Shown: positions 14,838 to 24,632, counted from the stretch's first letter. The stretch: 39,984 bases of DNA from Candidatus Hydrogenedentota bacterium (GCA_012523015.1 JAAYJI010000181.1:1-39984); one strand, 5' to 3'. Notes: generated from the sequence alone by a model not told the origin. A program made the numbers and translations.

Positions 14838-16865
14838 TCAAGGCGCTTCAGATCCCTTCAGTTGCAGCTGTGCCCAGTGAAGGGGATGATCGCTTCGAGA
14901 CTGGGGAGGCAATACATAATCGTTTTCCAGCACCGTGAACGGAGCACTGAGAAAGATGTGGTCAATCGCGTCATCGATAGCAATGCCGCGCTTCATCCAC
15001 AAAGGATTTGAACCGGAGCGGGCGGCAACCTGCGAAAAAAAATCCATCAATTGCCCATAGAAGGGATCGCGCTCCGTGAAATTAAAATCGCCCATGGCAA
15101 TGGCATATTGATAACGAGAAGCTTCTTTCACAAGGGAGTCCAGATGGGCATTTTTAATTTCCGCATCGCCGGCAGGATGATTGGAAAAGACGGCAATCGG
15201 CTGACCTGACAGTTCTATTTCCGCCGCCGCCGTACCCACCTCATCAGGATTGCTGAAAGAAAAGAGAACACGCGGATTCTCTAAGGGATATCGAGACAGC
15301 AGCGCTGTCCCAAAAGTACCGGAAATGCTGCCGGGCCCGTAAAAGGCGTGATAGCCCAAGGATTGCGAAAAATAGTATACAGCATCTACCAAGGCGCCCG
15401 AAACACGAGCAGTATCACATTCCTGTAAAGCAATAACATCAGCATTAAGGCAGCGCAAGAGTGAGCGTTGCCCCAGGTAATCCCGAACGCCGGCAGTGTT
15501 GGAACCTTGTTGCATATTGTAGGAAACAACGCGGAGTGTGTCCCCTCTTGAAGCTTCCATGACCGGCCTCTGCGTGTGCCACAACGAAGCCAGCCACAAC
15601 AGCAAAAGGATAAGGGACAGGCTCCCCATAAGGCGTGTTCCACGACGAGGAAGCGCCGCCTTATCCGGAGCCTTGACAAAGCCAAAGATCATCAAGAAAA
15701 CACCTAAAATAAAAAAAGGCAGATAGAATTGATTTCTCAGCACCTGTCCGCCCGGAACATAGCCCCACACATTGGTGAGGATCAACAAAATAGAAATGGA
15801 CACCAAGAACAACGCGGCCACGATCAAAGGCGCTACAGCGCAGCGGGGATGTGCGAAAGGACGAACTGAAAAGTAAGCGCCGCTCTTACGCAGATTCAAT
15901 AGGATCACAGGCGACATGAGCAGTGCCATCCACACACCGCTTTTACCGGGTAAAACGCCGCTGCTCAAAACGATGGGCACGGAAAGGGCTGTTTCAGGAA
16001 AGGGCGGCCGACCCGCATAAAGGGCAACCACCAAAAGGGTCGTAAAAATAAAATTGCCTACAGGCAAGCTATAACGGCCGGGGTTCGGGATCCTTTGTCC
16101 TACGAGCATAAACAGGACAATCGGAACAACTACAGCTCCGGAGAAAAGCGTGCCCGTAAAAAAAGGACGGCTGTATCCATGCCAGCCATTTACAGCCAAG
16201 GGCGAAGAAAGAAAAAGGAAGGCAATGCCAAGGGCGGCGAAGAAAGAACACATCGGCACAAATGCTGCGCCGGATCCCATGTCTGCATCTTCCACCGCTT
16301 CTTGTTCTTGCAAAGGCGCGTTCAGATCATGCCACGAAAGGAGCAGCGCCATGCCGGTTAACACGGCGCCCAAGGACAGCGCCATGCCGTCCATAGAAAT
16401 ATCAAGCGACAATCCCCACGAACGCAACACTACAGACAGAAGCACTGCAACGCCCAAGGCCTTTCCAAAATCGGGGGATAAGCGCGCATAAGGGCGGCTC
16501 AGCAAACACGCCAGCAACACCAAAAAAAGAGACACCCCAACACCGCCGAAAAGAATACCGCCCATAGTGCCCAACAAGGGCGCGCAGAAGCGGCACAGGA
16601 GGAACAATAGCACGGCGGCACGAAATAATCGGGGCGTAGACTGCGGCGGAAGCCATAGCAGGGGCAGCGCAACCAAAAAGAGCAATAATCCCAGCAGCTC
16701 CATACCCGGCGCCAAGGCGGTCAAACTAATCCTGTAGATACTTTCCATCCACACGACGAAAAGCTGGAAAAAGAAAAGTAGGATCATGCCCAACCACAGG
16801 CTGCGGACAGGATCATAGCCGGACAATCTTTCTTCATTTTTTTCCGGCAATGTCGTATGCTTCAT
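14838..16865 (-). CDS. multi-pass membrane protein with C-terminal endonuclease/exonuclease/phosphatase (EEP) domain
   Basis: About 675 aa. The first ~420 residues contain roughly a dozen hydrophobic helices. The C-terminal ~240 residues form an EEP domain like DNase I, sphingomyelinase and Mg2+-dependent phosphatases: RVVSYNMQQG, VIALQECD (metal Glu), NHPAGDAE, AMGDFNFT (catalytic Asp/Asn), DDAIDHIFLS and RSDHPLHWAQL (terminal Asp-His). All expected catalytic motifs are present. The EEP domain probably cleaves a phosphodiester in a lipid, sugar or nucleic acid outside the cytoplasm. ATG 16865 is preferred because AAGGA lies 10 nt upstream; an ATG at 16889 is possible. It follows the DUF4091 gene closely, so they may be co-transcribed. 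Confidence 0.82.
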   Translation of the reverse strand: MKHTTLPEKNEERLSGYDPVRSLWLGMILLFFFQLFVVWMESIYRISLTALAPGMELLGLLLFLVALPLLWLPPQSTPRLFRAAVLLFLLCRFCAPLLGTMGGILFGGVGVSLFLVLLACLLSRPYARLSPDFGKALGVAVLLSVVLRSWGLSLDISMDGMALSLGAVLTGMALLLSWHDLNAPLQEQEAVEDADMGSGAAFVPMCSFFAALGIAFLFLSSPLAVNGWHGYSRPFFTGTLFSGAVVVPIVLFMLVGQRIPNPGRYSLPVGNFIFTTLLVVALYAGRPPFPETALSVPIVLSSGVLPGKSGVWMALLMSPVILLNLRKSGAYFSVRPFAHPRCAVAPLIVAALFLVSISILLILTNVWGYVPGGQVLRNQFYLPFFILGVFLMIFGFVKAPDKAALPRRGTRLMGSLSLILLLLWLASLWHTQRPVMEASRGDTLRVVSYNMQQGSNTAGVRDYLGQRSLLRCLNADVIALQECDTARVSGALVDAVYYFSQSLGYHAFYGPGSISGTFGTALLSRYPLENPRVLFSFSNPDEVGTAAAEIELSGQPIAVFSNHPAGDAEIKNAHLDSLVKEASRYQYAIAMGDFNFTERDPFYGQLMDFFSQVAARSGSNPLWMKRGIAIDDAIDHIFLSAPFTVLENDYVLPPQSRSDHPLHWAQLQLKGSEAP

Positions 16866-16896
16866 GAGTGCTCGATCCTTCTTTTCCATGCCAAAG

Positions 16897-19248
16897 TCAC
16901 GGCGTATTGGTACCCGTCAACGTCAGTCCCTCTTCAATCAATTCGTCCACTTCCGCACGGGCGCTGATGATGGTATCCGGGTTTTGCGTATATTCTTTCC
17001 ACGATGTTGTAATTTCGGGCTTCACGGCAAGCACCGCTTTTGCAGCTGCAGCAAAGTCGGCATGGGCATCATCAGCCGCCGCCTTTTCCACCAAAGACGC
17101 CAGTATGGCGAGCGCCTCGTAGTCCTCAATTCCATCACGCAGATTTTCCATGCGCGTGCTGGCGAGGGGTTCCTTATCAGGACCGGGATACATGAGAATA
17201 CCGTCACTGTTGGTTCTAAAGGAATAAGGGTTCCACGGGCGCTCGGGCCATTTGGGCGCGTCCATATTCCAGTTTTCCTGTCCGTCATAAAGGTTGATAA
17301 GATAATAGAGAAATCCGGTCATCCCTTGTTGAAAAAACTGCCACGGCAGGATACGGGGATCCACGCCCGGAAAATCAATAAACAGGTTGGCATAAGGACG
17401 CCCGGGGCCGCAACACACATAGGCCCACACCTCATCACCGGCGGCTTGGCGTTCCCGTACCATCTCCATTTTTTTCTCCGGCAGCTGTTGGGTGAGCGGT
17501 GTCCATACATTAATATATCCAACATGCTTATCGATAATAGGATTGGCGCTTTCCCGCTTCAGCCACGGGAATTTGTCCGCCAACATGCCAAAGACCCGGT
17601 GGAGCGACGGATCCACATTTTCCACAGGATCTTTACGCATTTCCGATTCATCGAAGCCGTGCACATACCACGTAAAATCCTGCCAGTCTTTTTCCTTCAC
17701 AAATTCTTCCCACGAAGCGATCCAAGCCTCCAATTCAGCCATAAGTGTATCTGCCGCTTCGGGATCTTTCGGCAGCACATCCACATTCGCCAAGCAAGTC
17801 GCATTCATACCCCGTTCATAACAATAGTCCATATCGCGGTGGGCGGGGAAAACCCGACTTTTACCCCCTTTCAAAGACGAATAAATCTGGGTTGGGCTGA
17901 GCCGATGGGCGAGCAGGAAATCGTAGAGGCGCAGCCAGTCTTCACGGGGCAGCACATCTTCACATTCATAGGAGGTGTAGAGCGGTCCATGACTGCAGTT
18001 ATCATCTAAGCCCAATGTCTTTTTCACCGCATCCGGGGCATACCACATTTCCCAAATGCCGGGATTAAAACAAAAGGCGGTTTTTAATACACCTCGTACG
18101 GGCAACGAAAAAGAACGCACTTGAAGTTCCAGTCCAATATGTTCCACTGCATCGTCCGCCATGATTCGGATCACACCATGATAGACGCCCGGCTTGGTAC
18201 CGTGAGGCACAGACACCGTGAACCAGATCGGCTGAACAAAGCCGGACTCCACATCAAAGGCAGCACGAGGCAGCAGCACATCGGGCCACCACCAGCCCGC
18301 GCGCCGCATGGAAGAATTAGACTGTCGTGTCTGCACATAGCCCACGGGATGCCAGGATAGATTCTCTTGATCCAACCGTGTGGCCCCGTCACTGTGGAGC
18401 AAGTCGCTCAGCACCACCTCTACCCCGTGCAAGGCGCCGCTCGTCGGGATCACGACCAACTGAAAGCTTTCCGATTCACGCCCCGCCGCAGCAAGTTGTA
18501 CGGTGCTGTTCAACCTTCCCGTGAAATCTCGTGCCTCACGAAAGACCTTGTCCATAGGACTAGCAACACCGACCAAAAAAGGAAGGCGCTCATTGGGTTT
18601 CACTTCCGGATACCTTTCCCAACCTGATACGAGCATCGCCGTAGGATCGTCGGGAATGATCTTGCTGACGCGCACCCAAAGCCAGCGTGTTTCACTGTTC
18701 GTATCTTTAAAATCAGAAAAAGAAAGGGGCGCTGATGCGCGGTTGGGACGCCACGCGGGAACGGGCTGATCAAGCTGTGCCACGCCGTTTATGCGCCAGT
18801 CAAAGACTTGATGCTGATTAAAGTCGCAAGACAAGATCACGCTTGCGCCGGGCGCAACGGTTGTTTTTGCACGATGCGCAGCGTTCAACGTCGGCCGTTT
18901 GCCGGTGAACTCAACCACGAAGGGGCCGCCCGTGTTCGCGTCCTGACCCCAACCGCCAATGCGCACCGGCACAAGAGACCACTCCATGCGCAGCAAATAC
19001 CCGTCACTCGCGGCCGGAATGGCGAGCTGCGTTTGACTTACAGCACTGCTCGTCCCTTCAGGGTCGCTGCACGTGTACAGTGCGCCGTCTTCCATGCGCG
19101 CCGTACCGCTAAGTTCCCAAGCCTCGGCAGCCCCGTTTTCTGTGAAGCGCTGCTCCCATATAATTTCTTGTTGTTCCGCGGTAGCAATGCCTGCCCCTAT
19201 CCCCAACATACAAAGAAAACCAGCCAGTATAAAAGGAGTGTGTTTCAT
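16897..19248 (-). CDS. secreted DUF4091 / GH123-like protein
   Basis: 783 aa with a Sec signal peptide (about 1-24, ending ATAEQ). The N-terminal ~200 residues look like a beta-sandwich, possibly carbohydrate-binding. A second beta domain (about 230-390, with RESESFQLVVIP and the GVYHGVIRI turn) leads into a TIM-barrel-like region. The C-terminal DUF4091 motif is intact: SDGILMYPGPDKEPLASTRMENLRDGIEDYEALAIL. WYVHGFDESEMRKD at about residue 540 holds adjacent acidic residues of the type used by GH123 beta-N-acetylgalactosaminidases. Related proteins act on amino-sugar glycans outside the cell; the exact substrate is not known. ATG 19248 follows AAGGA. Confidence 0.85.
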   Translation of the reverse strand: MKHTPFILAGFLCMLGIGAGIATAEQQEIIWEQRFTENGAAEAWELSGTARMEDGALYTCSDPEGTSSAVSQTQLAIPAASDGYLLRMEWSLVPVRIGGWGQDANTGGPFVVEFTGKRPTLNAAHRAKTTVAPGASVILSCDFNQHQVFDWRINGVAQLDQPVPAWRPNRASAPLSFSDFKDTNSETRWLWVRVSKIIPDDPTAMLVSGWERYPEVKPNERLPFLVGVASPMDKVFREARDFTGRLNSTVQLAAAGRESESFQLVVIPTSGALHGVEVVLSDLLHSDGATRLDQENLSWHPVGYVQTRQSNSSMRRAGWWWPDVLLPRAAFDVESGFVQPIWFTVSVPHGTKPGVYHGVIRIMADDAVEHIGLELQVRSFSLPVRGVLKTAFCFNPGIWEMWYAPDAVKKTLGLDDNCSHGPLYTSYECEDVLPREDWLRLYDFLLAHRLSPTQIYSSLKGGKSRVFPAHRDMDYCYERGMNATCLANVDVLPKDPEAADTLMAELEAWIASWEEFVKEKDWQDFTWYVHGFDESEMRKDPVENVDPSLHRVFGMLADKFPWLKRESANPIIDKHVGYINVWTPLTQQLPEKKMEMVRERQAAGDEVWAYVCCGPGRPYANLFIDFPGVDPRILPWQFFQQGMTGFLYYLINLYDGQENWNMDAPKWPERPWNPYSFRTNSDGILMYPGPDKEPLASTRMENLRDGIEDYEALAILASLVEKAAADDAHADFAAAAKAVLAVKPEITTSWKEYTQNPDTIISARAEVDELIEEGLTLTGTNTP

Positions 19249-19367
19249 GATCTTTTCCTTGTCCTATGGATACCATCAACAGCGATACGCTCCGTTGCAG
19301 TATAACAACACCTCTGTTCAGATCGAAATAAAAAGACTTATCCGTCTCCAATGGGGGGGGGCATAAT

Positions 19368-20516
19368 TCAAGGCGTAGCCGCCGTCGCATTTTTCTCAAT
19401 CTGTGCGGAAAGGTCCTGCAAACGTCCGCCCGTTACAGCCGTCATGGATGGGGCGTATCGTTTCGCGTCGTTTATACGGAAGCGCTGAATAGGGCGGCCT
19501 TGCAACGTGTCAACATGTTCCACAGCGTCGTCATCTACATAGAGGCGGACCGTCTCGAAATGAAAGGGACTATCCTCCTGATCTCCGTCATGTATACGTT
19601 CCGAAGATAGGGCACGGTATTCCTTTCCGCGCAATATATAGCGCCGCCCCGCAGCATGAGGAAAAACAGCAGTGCACCACAAGTTTCTTTTTTGACTTAG
19701 GAAGGCTTCTTTTTCGACAGATTCAGGACGATATAAGAAACGGAATTTTTCCGACACCGGCATTTTCAAATCCATATACAGAAAAAAATTCAAGAGCGTG
19801 GGCGTGACCGATGCCAATAACTGATCATGGCCGGCCTGCCAATAAGAAGCGGCCCCTTCGTTTTCCCAAACTTCACCGTCGAAACAAGGTACCCAGTAGA
19901 CGGGCAGCGTACTGTTCATGATACAGCGGTACGCGTTTCGGTCTAAATTCACATTGTATTCATGAAACTGCCCTTGACTATTACCGATAAAAGTATAGAG
20001 GCGGCTTATTTTATTATGCAGCAATTCAGGATCTCGATTGTAGGCAGCCGCCACGTCGCGCAGACTGCCCACCGTAAAGATAATAACGGGTGTCACAGAT
20101 GCCTCTAATAAAGACAGGATTTGTTCAACGCCTCCTTGATAACGCCTGTCTTGGCTGCGTCCATTATCCTCAGGACAAGTCAGCGGTTCAGCCAGACCGA
20201 TCACACAGGGGACGGAACGGCCTGTTAATCTGTTCATCTGCGCAACAGGAATGGCGCCGGGACATGCTTCCTGCCTTAAGCCCTGATCCAAAATAATTAT
20301 CTGAAGATCAAATTCTTCTATAGAGTAGATACAGGCGAGATCAAAATGGTCGTCCGCATCCTCGTGAGGATGAAAGAGGTCAGTGCAGTAAATGACCGGT
20401 ATCCTTGTCGGAGTTAGCCCATCGGCTAAAGCGCTGCCCATGCTGCCCAACACCGCTACACAGAGTAGCAAGCAAGCCTTGCCGATAGGGCGGTAATACT
20501 CTTTAAAGGCTTTCAT
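19368..20516 (-). CDS. exported nucleoside-hydrolase-like protein
   Basis: ATG 20516 has AAGGA 9 nt upstream and starts a Sec signal (MKAFKEYYRPIGKACLLLCV...ALADG). The open frame runs to 20615, but that part has no site. The 382-aa product begins its mature part with VIYCTDLFHPHEDADDHFDLACIYS. This recalls the Asp-rich calcium-binding loop of inosine-uridine nucleoside hydrolases, with extra residues inserted. FTVGSLRDVAAAYNRDPELLHNKISRLYTFIGN matches the family's TxGPxTNxAxAL and IxxMGG region in position. Several key residues differ, so it may be a sugar- or ribosyl-hydrolase of a divergent subfamily. A run of nine G lies just after the stop codon. Confidence 0.7.
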   Translation of the reverse strand: MKAFKEYYRPIGKACLLLCVAVLGSMGSALADGLTPTRIPVIYCTDLFHPHEDADDHFDLACIYSIEEFDLQIIILDQGLRQEACPGAIPVAQMNRLTGRSVPCVIGLAEPLTCPEDNGRSQDRRYQGGVEQILSLLEASVTPVIIFTVGSLRDVAAAYNRDPELLHNKISRLYTFIGNSQGQFHEYNVNLDRNAYRCIMNSTLPVYWVPCFDGEVWENEGAASYWQAGHDQLLASVTPTLLNFFLYMDLKMPVSEKFRFLYRPESVEKEAFLSQKRNLWCTAVFPHAAGRRYILRGKEYRALSSERIHDGDQEDSPFHFETVRLYVDDDAVEHVDTLQGRPIQRFRINDAKRYAPSMTAVTGGRLQDLSAQIEKNATAATP

Positions 20517-20678
20517 ACTACAGATTCCTTCTAACGTGGGCTTTGACCACAACCCAGAATTTTCTCTGTTGAGATGATTTGATGGGCCGCCATGCCCCAA
20601 AATGTAGGTTTTCAAAAAAAGCCAATAGAAAGGACAGACGGCGCATGAACATGATAGTAACGCACTTCAAAAACACAA

Positions 20679-21434
20679 TCAAGGCTTTTTCCGACCATTA
20701 TCCCTTTCCACCCGGCGCGCCGCCGCCTCCTCATCGCCTTCTGTAAAATGCCGCGTACAGGGAAAAGGCTTTCCCAAATGATCGGGCAACGCCAAAGGGC
20801 AGCCTTCACAACAAGGCATTTTCTTACAAAAATCCTTCGCCGTCATCACGATCAAGGCATGCAATTCTTTGTAAAGAGCAGTGTCGGCAGGGAAGGTCTC
20901 ATGTATCAAAGCTTGCAAGGCGTCATACCTTATTTTTTCCGGGATAAATCCACATCGATAAAAAATACGCTTCGTATAAGCATCAACAACAAAGATAGGC
21001 TTTTCGCAGGCATAGAGCAAAATATCGTCAGCCGTTTCCGGTCCGATACCCTTGAGCGCCAGCAATTCTTCCCGCAACAGGGAGGTCGGACGCTTTGCCA
21101 TGCGCGCCATGGAGCCGCCATAATTGTCCATTAAAAAAGCACAGAAGCCTTTGAGTCGTTCCGTTTTTTGTCGATAATAGCCCGACGAACGGATCGCCAT
21201 TTCCAAGGATTCTTGCGGCGCCGCCATGATCTGCCGCGGACTGAGCCAACGCAAGGCTTTAAGCCGGGTCAGCGCCTTCTCTACGTTTGACCATGCCGTG
21301 TTTTGGGTGAGTATGGCGCCAACGGCGATTTCAAAGGGTGTATCCCCGGGCCACCAATGGGTGGGGCCAAAGTGTGCTTCCATCCGCTCAAAGATTTCAT
21401 GTAAGCTGTCGTTTATAGTCATCATGAAGTCCAT
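20679..21434 (-). CDS. HhH-GPD DNA glycosylase, endonuclease III / MagIII-like
   Basis: 251-aa base-excision repair enzyme that flips out and removes damaged bases. The helix-hairpin-helix is LLALKGIGPETADDILLYA (about 124-142), and the catalytic Asp is D151 in FVVDAYTKR. The position equal to Lys120 of E. coli endonuclease III is Glu133 here, so it should be a monofunctional glycosylase without AP-lyase activity, as in 3-methyladenine glycosylase III. The Fe-S motif is also altered: C203, C209 and C212 give x5 and x2 spacing (C208 adjoins C209), and the next Cys is only at 226. The C-terminal tail is basic. Start uncertain: ATG 21434 lies very close to AGAAGGA, and ATG 21425 has better spacing. 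Confidence 0.85.
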   Translation of the reverse strand: MDFMMTINDSLHEIFERMEAHFGPTHWWPGDTPFEIAVGAILTQNTAWSNVEKALTRLKALRWLSPRQIMAAPQESLEMAIRSSGYYRQKTERLKGFCAFLMDNYGGSMARMAKRPTSLLREELLALKGIGPETADDILLYACEKPIFVVDAYTKRIFYRCGFIPEKIRYDALQALIHETFPADTALYKELHALIVMTAKDFCKKMPCCEGCPLALPDHLGKPFPCTRHFTEGDEEAAARRVERDNGRKKP

Positions 21435-21812
21435 GCTTCCTTCTAAAATAGGAGTAATTAATAATCTTAAAAATGCAGTGATACCCTATTCTTTCCATTA
21501 GGGCTATGTCCGTTCAAATGGCGCAGATCTTCGTTGCCCTCCCAGCCGTCGGGTAATTACATCTTTTCAGAAATATTTAGCACGTCAATTTGTTATAGAC
21601 ATAAAGCCAAGTCATTGCGAATACCGCCCTGATGCGTGCCGCCGGTTTTACAAAGCCTATGGAGGAAGACGGCATTCCATGTTTTCCACATGGGTCGGAC
21701 GCTTATAAAAGCCAATTGGCTAAGAACAGGGCGCTCTATTAAAATGTCTTGCCGAAACAGGAAGTTCCTGACCCCTTATTATTGCTGAAGCCTTATTCAA
21801 GAGGAAGTGGCC
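21435..21812. other. divergent intergenic region upstream of the transhydrogenase operon
   Basis: About 375 bp between a minus-strand glycosylase gene and the plus-strand pnt operon. A small hairpin CCATGT/ACATGG lies at 21677-21693 and a -10-like box with an adjacent palindrome at 21704-21721. No open frame here has both a ribosome site and a convincing composition. Confidence 0.5.
21704..21721 (+). promoter_or_regulatory. -10-like box followed by a 12-bp palindrome upstream of pntAA
   Basis: TATAAA (21704-21709) is followed at once by AGCCAATTGGCT (21710-21721), a perfect 12-bp palindrome. The -35 position is poor (GTTTTC, 17 bp upstream). A weak promoter with a palindrome over the start site would fit a dimeric regulator. 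It lies about 90 bp before the pntAA start. Confidence 0.4.
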
Positions 21813-22949
21813 ATGCGATTTTTTGTACCCAAAGAAACTGCGCTCCATGAAAAGCGTGCTGCAGTCATCCCCGATACCGTTTCGCGTCTCGTACAACTGG
21901 GCGCGGAAGTGGTGGTTGAAAGCCAAGTGGGCGAAGCCTCAGGCTTTCCCGATGACAGTTATGTCAATGCAGGTGCCTCTGTATCCACAGATCGTGAAGC
22001 ACTCCTTTCCCAAGCGGATGTGGTGCTGCGCGTCGGTAAACCATCCATTGAAGACATCAACTTGATGAAAAAAGGCAGTCTTCATATCGGCCTGCTGGAG
22101 CCTTTCACTGCCCATGATGTATTGGATGCCTTGATGGCCCGTGAAGTCGATGCCATCGCCATGGAAATGATCCCGAGAACGACCCTCGCCCAGAAAATGG
22201 ACGTGTTGAGTTCCCAAGCGAATCTGGCGGGATATGTAGCGGTGATCATAGCAACGAACCAACTGAATCAAGTACTGCCCATGATGATGACGCCTGCAGG
22301 TACACTGAAGCCGGCACGTGTGTTTATCATTGGTGTGGGCGTTGCCGGCCTGCAAGCCATCGCAACGGCACGGCGGCTGGGCGCGCGGGTCGAAGCTTTC
22401 GACACACGGCCCGCCGTGGAAGAACAAGTCCGTTCACTGGGCGCGCGCTTTGTTAAAATCGACTTAGGGGAAACGGGGCAAACAAAAGACGGTTACGCCA
22501 TTGAATTGACTGATGCCCAAAAAGAACAACAAAAAGAGGCCATGGCAAAAGTCATCGCCCAATCGGACATTGTGATCACGACGGCGCAGGTTTTCGGACG
22601 AAAAGCGCCGCTTATCGTCACCCGTGAGATGATCGCCGCCATGAAGCCGGGCAGTGTCGTTGTTGATCTTGCTGCGGAAACAGGCGGTAATGTGGAAGGT
22701 GTAGAGCCGGGCGTGGAACAGCATATTGACGGCGTCACCCTCATCGGAGCCGACAATTTCGCCAGCCGCGTTCCCCGCCACGCCAGCCAAGTGTATGGAA
22801 CGAATTTATTGAATCTCATTTCCCATTTTTGGGACGAAGAAAATAAAACGCTGAAACTTGATGCGGAAGATGAAATTATGGATGCTGCCCTGATTATTCA
22901 ATCAGGGGCACTGCGTAACGAACAAATCAAACAAGCAAGGCAAGACTGA
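21813..22949 (+). CDS. pntAA: NAD(P) transhydrogenase alpha subunit, part 1 (NAD-binding domain I)
   Basis: Domain I of proton-translocating transhydrogenase binds NAD(H) and passes hydride to NADP bound by the beta subunit. The 378-aa protein has the alanine-dehydrogenase/PntA N-terminal fold (MRFFVPKETALHEKRAAVIPD). The Rossmann domain shows FIIGVGVAGLQAIATARRLGARVEAFDTRPAVEEQVRSLGA, and a later motif is QVFGRKAPLIVT with MKPGSVVVDLAAETGGN. ATG 21813 is preferred, with AGAGGA 6-7 nt before it; a GTG two codons earlier is possible. The subunit is split: the membrane part is the separate next gene, as in Rhodospirillum and many other bacteria. Confidence 0.96.
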   Translation: MRFFVPKETALHEKRAAVIPDTVSRLVQLGAEVVVESQVGEASGFPDDSYVNAGASVSTDREALLSQADVVLRVGKPSIEDINLMKKGSLHIGLLEPFTAHDVLDALMAREVDAIAMEMIPRTTLAQKMDVLSSQANLAGYVAVIIATNQLNQVLPMMMTPAGTLKPARVFIIGVGVAGLQAIATARRLGARVEAFDTRPAVEEQVRSLGARFVKIDLGETGQTKDGYAIELTDAQKEQQKEAMAKVIAQSDIVITTAQVFGRKAPLIVTREMIAAMKPGSVVVDLAAETGGNVEGVEPGVEQHIDGVTLIGADNFASRVPRHASQVYGTNLLNLISHFWDEENKTLKLDAEDEIMDAALIIQSGALRNEQIKQARQD

Positions 22950-22950
22950 T

Positions 22951-23241
22951 ATGGAAATGTTGTTATTGCTCTTTACTTTTGTGCTCGCCATTTTTTTGGG
23001 CTTCGAACTGATCAGCAAGGTGCCCTCTCAACTGCATACGCCTCTGATGTCCGGATCCAACGCCATCTCGGGGATCAGCATCGTCGGCGCGCTCATGGCA
23101 GCGGGACTTGCTGAAGATTCCAAATTGGGTATCGCACTGGGACTGATCGCCGTGATCTGTGCGAGTATCAACGTCTTCGGCGGCTACCTCGTCACCCATC
23201 GTATGCTCAGCATGTTTAAAACAAAAGGAGGAGACCGCTAG
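22951..23241 (+). CDS. pntAB: NAD(P) transhydrogenase alpha subunit, part 2 (membrane)
   Basis: A 96-aa membrane protein with three hydrophobic helices (about 1-19, 38-55, 60-80). It forms part of the proton channel together with PntB. SQLHTPLMSGSNAISGISIVGAL is the conserved family signature. It starts 1 bp after the pntAA stop and its stop overlaps the GTG of pntB by one base, so translation is probably coupled. Confidence 0.95.
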   Translation: MEMLLLLFTFVLAIFLGFELISKVPSQLHTPLMSGSNAISGISIVGALMAAGLAEDSKLGIALGLIAVICASINVFGGYLVTHRMLSMFKTKGGDR

Positions 23242-24632
23242 TGAATACAATCATCGTTCTCGCCTATATCGTTTCATCAATCCTGTTCATCTTCGGCTTG
23301 AAGATGCTGAGCAAAGCAACCACCGCTGCGCGAGGCAATCAAATATCAGCCGTGGGCATGTTAATCGCTATCGTTGCCACCCTCCTTTACAACGGCATGG
23401 ACTACAAATGGATTGTCTTGGGTATGGTCATCGGCGGCGGTATCGGAACCATTGCCGCCATCCGTGTGCCCATGACCTCCATGCCCGAATTCGTGGCGCT
23501 GTTCAATGGAACCGGCGGACTTGCCAGTATGTTGGTGGGCTGGGTCGAATACAATAAAGCCTTGGGCACCTCCAACATCCATGAACTTGTGCCCATGATC
23601 GCCATTTATCTTGCCATACTCATTGGCGGCGTCACCTTTACCGGCAGTATGATCGCGTACGCGAAGCTCGCCGAGCGCATCGACGGGAAACCGTTCCTAT
23701 ACCGAGGACAACAAGTAGTCAACGCCCTCGTTCTCATCGTATTGGTGGCGGCAGGCGTCTTTTACATCGCGTTTCCGGAAACCGTGGCTACCCTCCCCGC
23801 CTTTTACCTTGCTTTAGTACTCTCCTTAATGCTGGGCGTCCTCGTCACCATCCCCATTGGCGGCGCCGATATGCCTGTAGTCATTTCTTTATTAAATAGT
23901 TATTCGGGCTTGGCAGCCTGTGCAGCAGGCTTCGTCATTTCCAATACGGTGCTCATCGTTGCCGGATCGCTTGTCGGCGCCAGCGGTATCATTCTCACCA
24001 ATATCATGTGTAAAGCCATGAACCGCTCCCTCGGCCATGTCCTTTTCAGCGGTTTCGGTGCTGCCGGCGGCACAAGCGCATCAGCACAAGCCGAAGCGGG
24101 CGAGGGCAAAGCCATCACCGCCGAAGATGCCTATTACGTATTGGAAGCCGCGTCCTCCGTCGTCTTTGTACCCGGATACGGGATGGCAGTCGCCCAAGCG
24201 CAGCACGCTGTCCGCGAACTGGGTGAATTGCTAGAAAGCAACGGCGCCGAAGTCAAGTATGCCGTGCATCCTGTCGCGGGACGTATGCCCGGCCATATGA
24301 ATGTCCTGCTGGCGGAAGCCAATGTGCCCTATGAACAGCTGGTCGAAATGGATGATATTAATCCGACTATCGAAAATGTCGATGTGTGCGTGGTTATTGG
24401 CGCCAATGACGTGGTGAATCCTGCCGCACGAGAAGACGAGAGCAGCCCCATTTACGGAATGCCCATTATCAATGTTGATTTGGCACGTTCCTGTTTTGTG
24501 CTCAAACGCTCCATGCGTTCCGGCTTCGCAGGCGTGGAAAATCCCCTCTTCTTCAAGGAAAATACGCGCATGCTCTTCGGCGATGCCAAAGCGAGCCTTG
24601 TCGCGCTCATCGACCAATTTAAAGGCAGCTAA
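23241..24632 (+). CDS. pntB: NAD(P) transhydrogenase beta subunit
   Basis: 463 aa. The first ~270 residues are membrane helices carrying proton translocation, with MTSMPEFVALFNGTGGLASMLVGW and PIGGADMPVVISLLNSYSGLAACAAGF. The C-terminal domain III binds NADP(H): VPGYGMAVAQAQHAVRELGELLESNGAEVKYAVHPVAGRMPGHMNVLLAEANVPYEQLVEMDDIN. The start is GTG at 23241, overlapping the pntAB stop, with AGGAGG 9 nt upstream. The complex uses proton motive force to reduce NADP with NADH. It ends before a strong terminator. Confidence 0.97.
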   Translation: MNTIIVLAYIVSSILFIFGLKMLSKATTAARGNQISAVGMLIAIVATLLYNGMDYKWIVLGMVIGGGIGTIAAIRVPMTSMPEFVALFNGTGGLASMLVGWVEYNKALGTSNIHELVPMIAIYLAILIGGVTFTGSMIAYAKLAERIDGKPFLYRGQQVVNALVLIVLVAAGVFYIAFPETVATLPAFYLALVLSLMLGVLVTIPIGGADMPVVISLLNSYSGLAACAAGFVISNTVLIVAGSLVGASGIILTNIMCKAMNRSLGHVLFSGFGAAGGTSASAQAEAGEGKAITAEDAYYVLEAASSVVFVPGYGMAVAQAQHAVRELGELLESNGAEVKYAVHPVAGRMPGHMNVLLAEANVPYEQLVEMDDINPTIENVDVCVVIGANDVVNPAAREDESSPIYGMPIINVDLARSCFVLKRSMRSGFAGVENPLFFKENTRMLFGDAKASLVALIDQFKGS

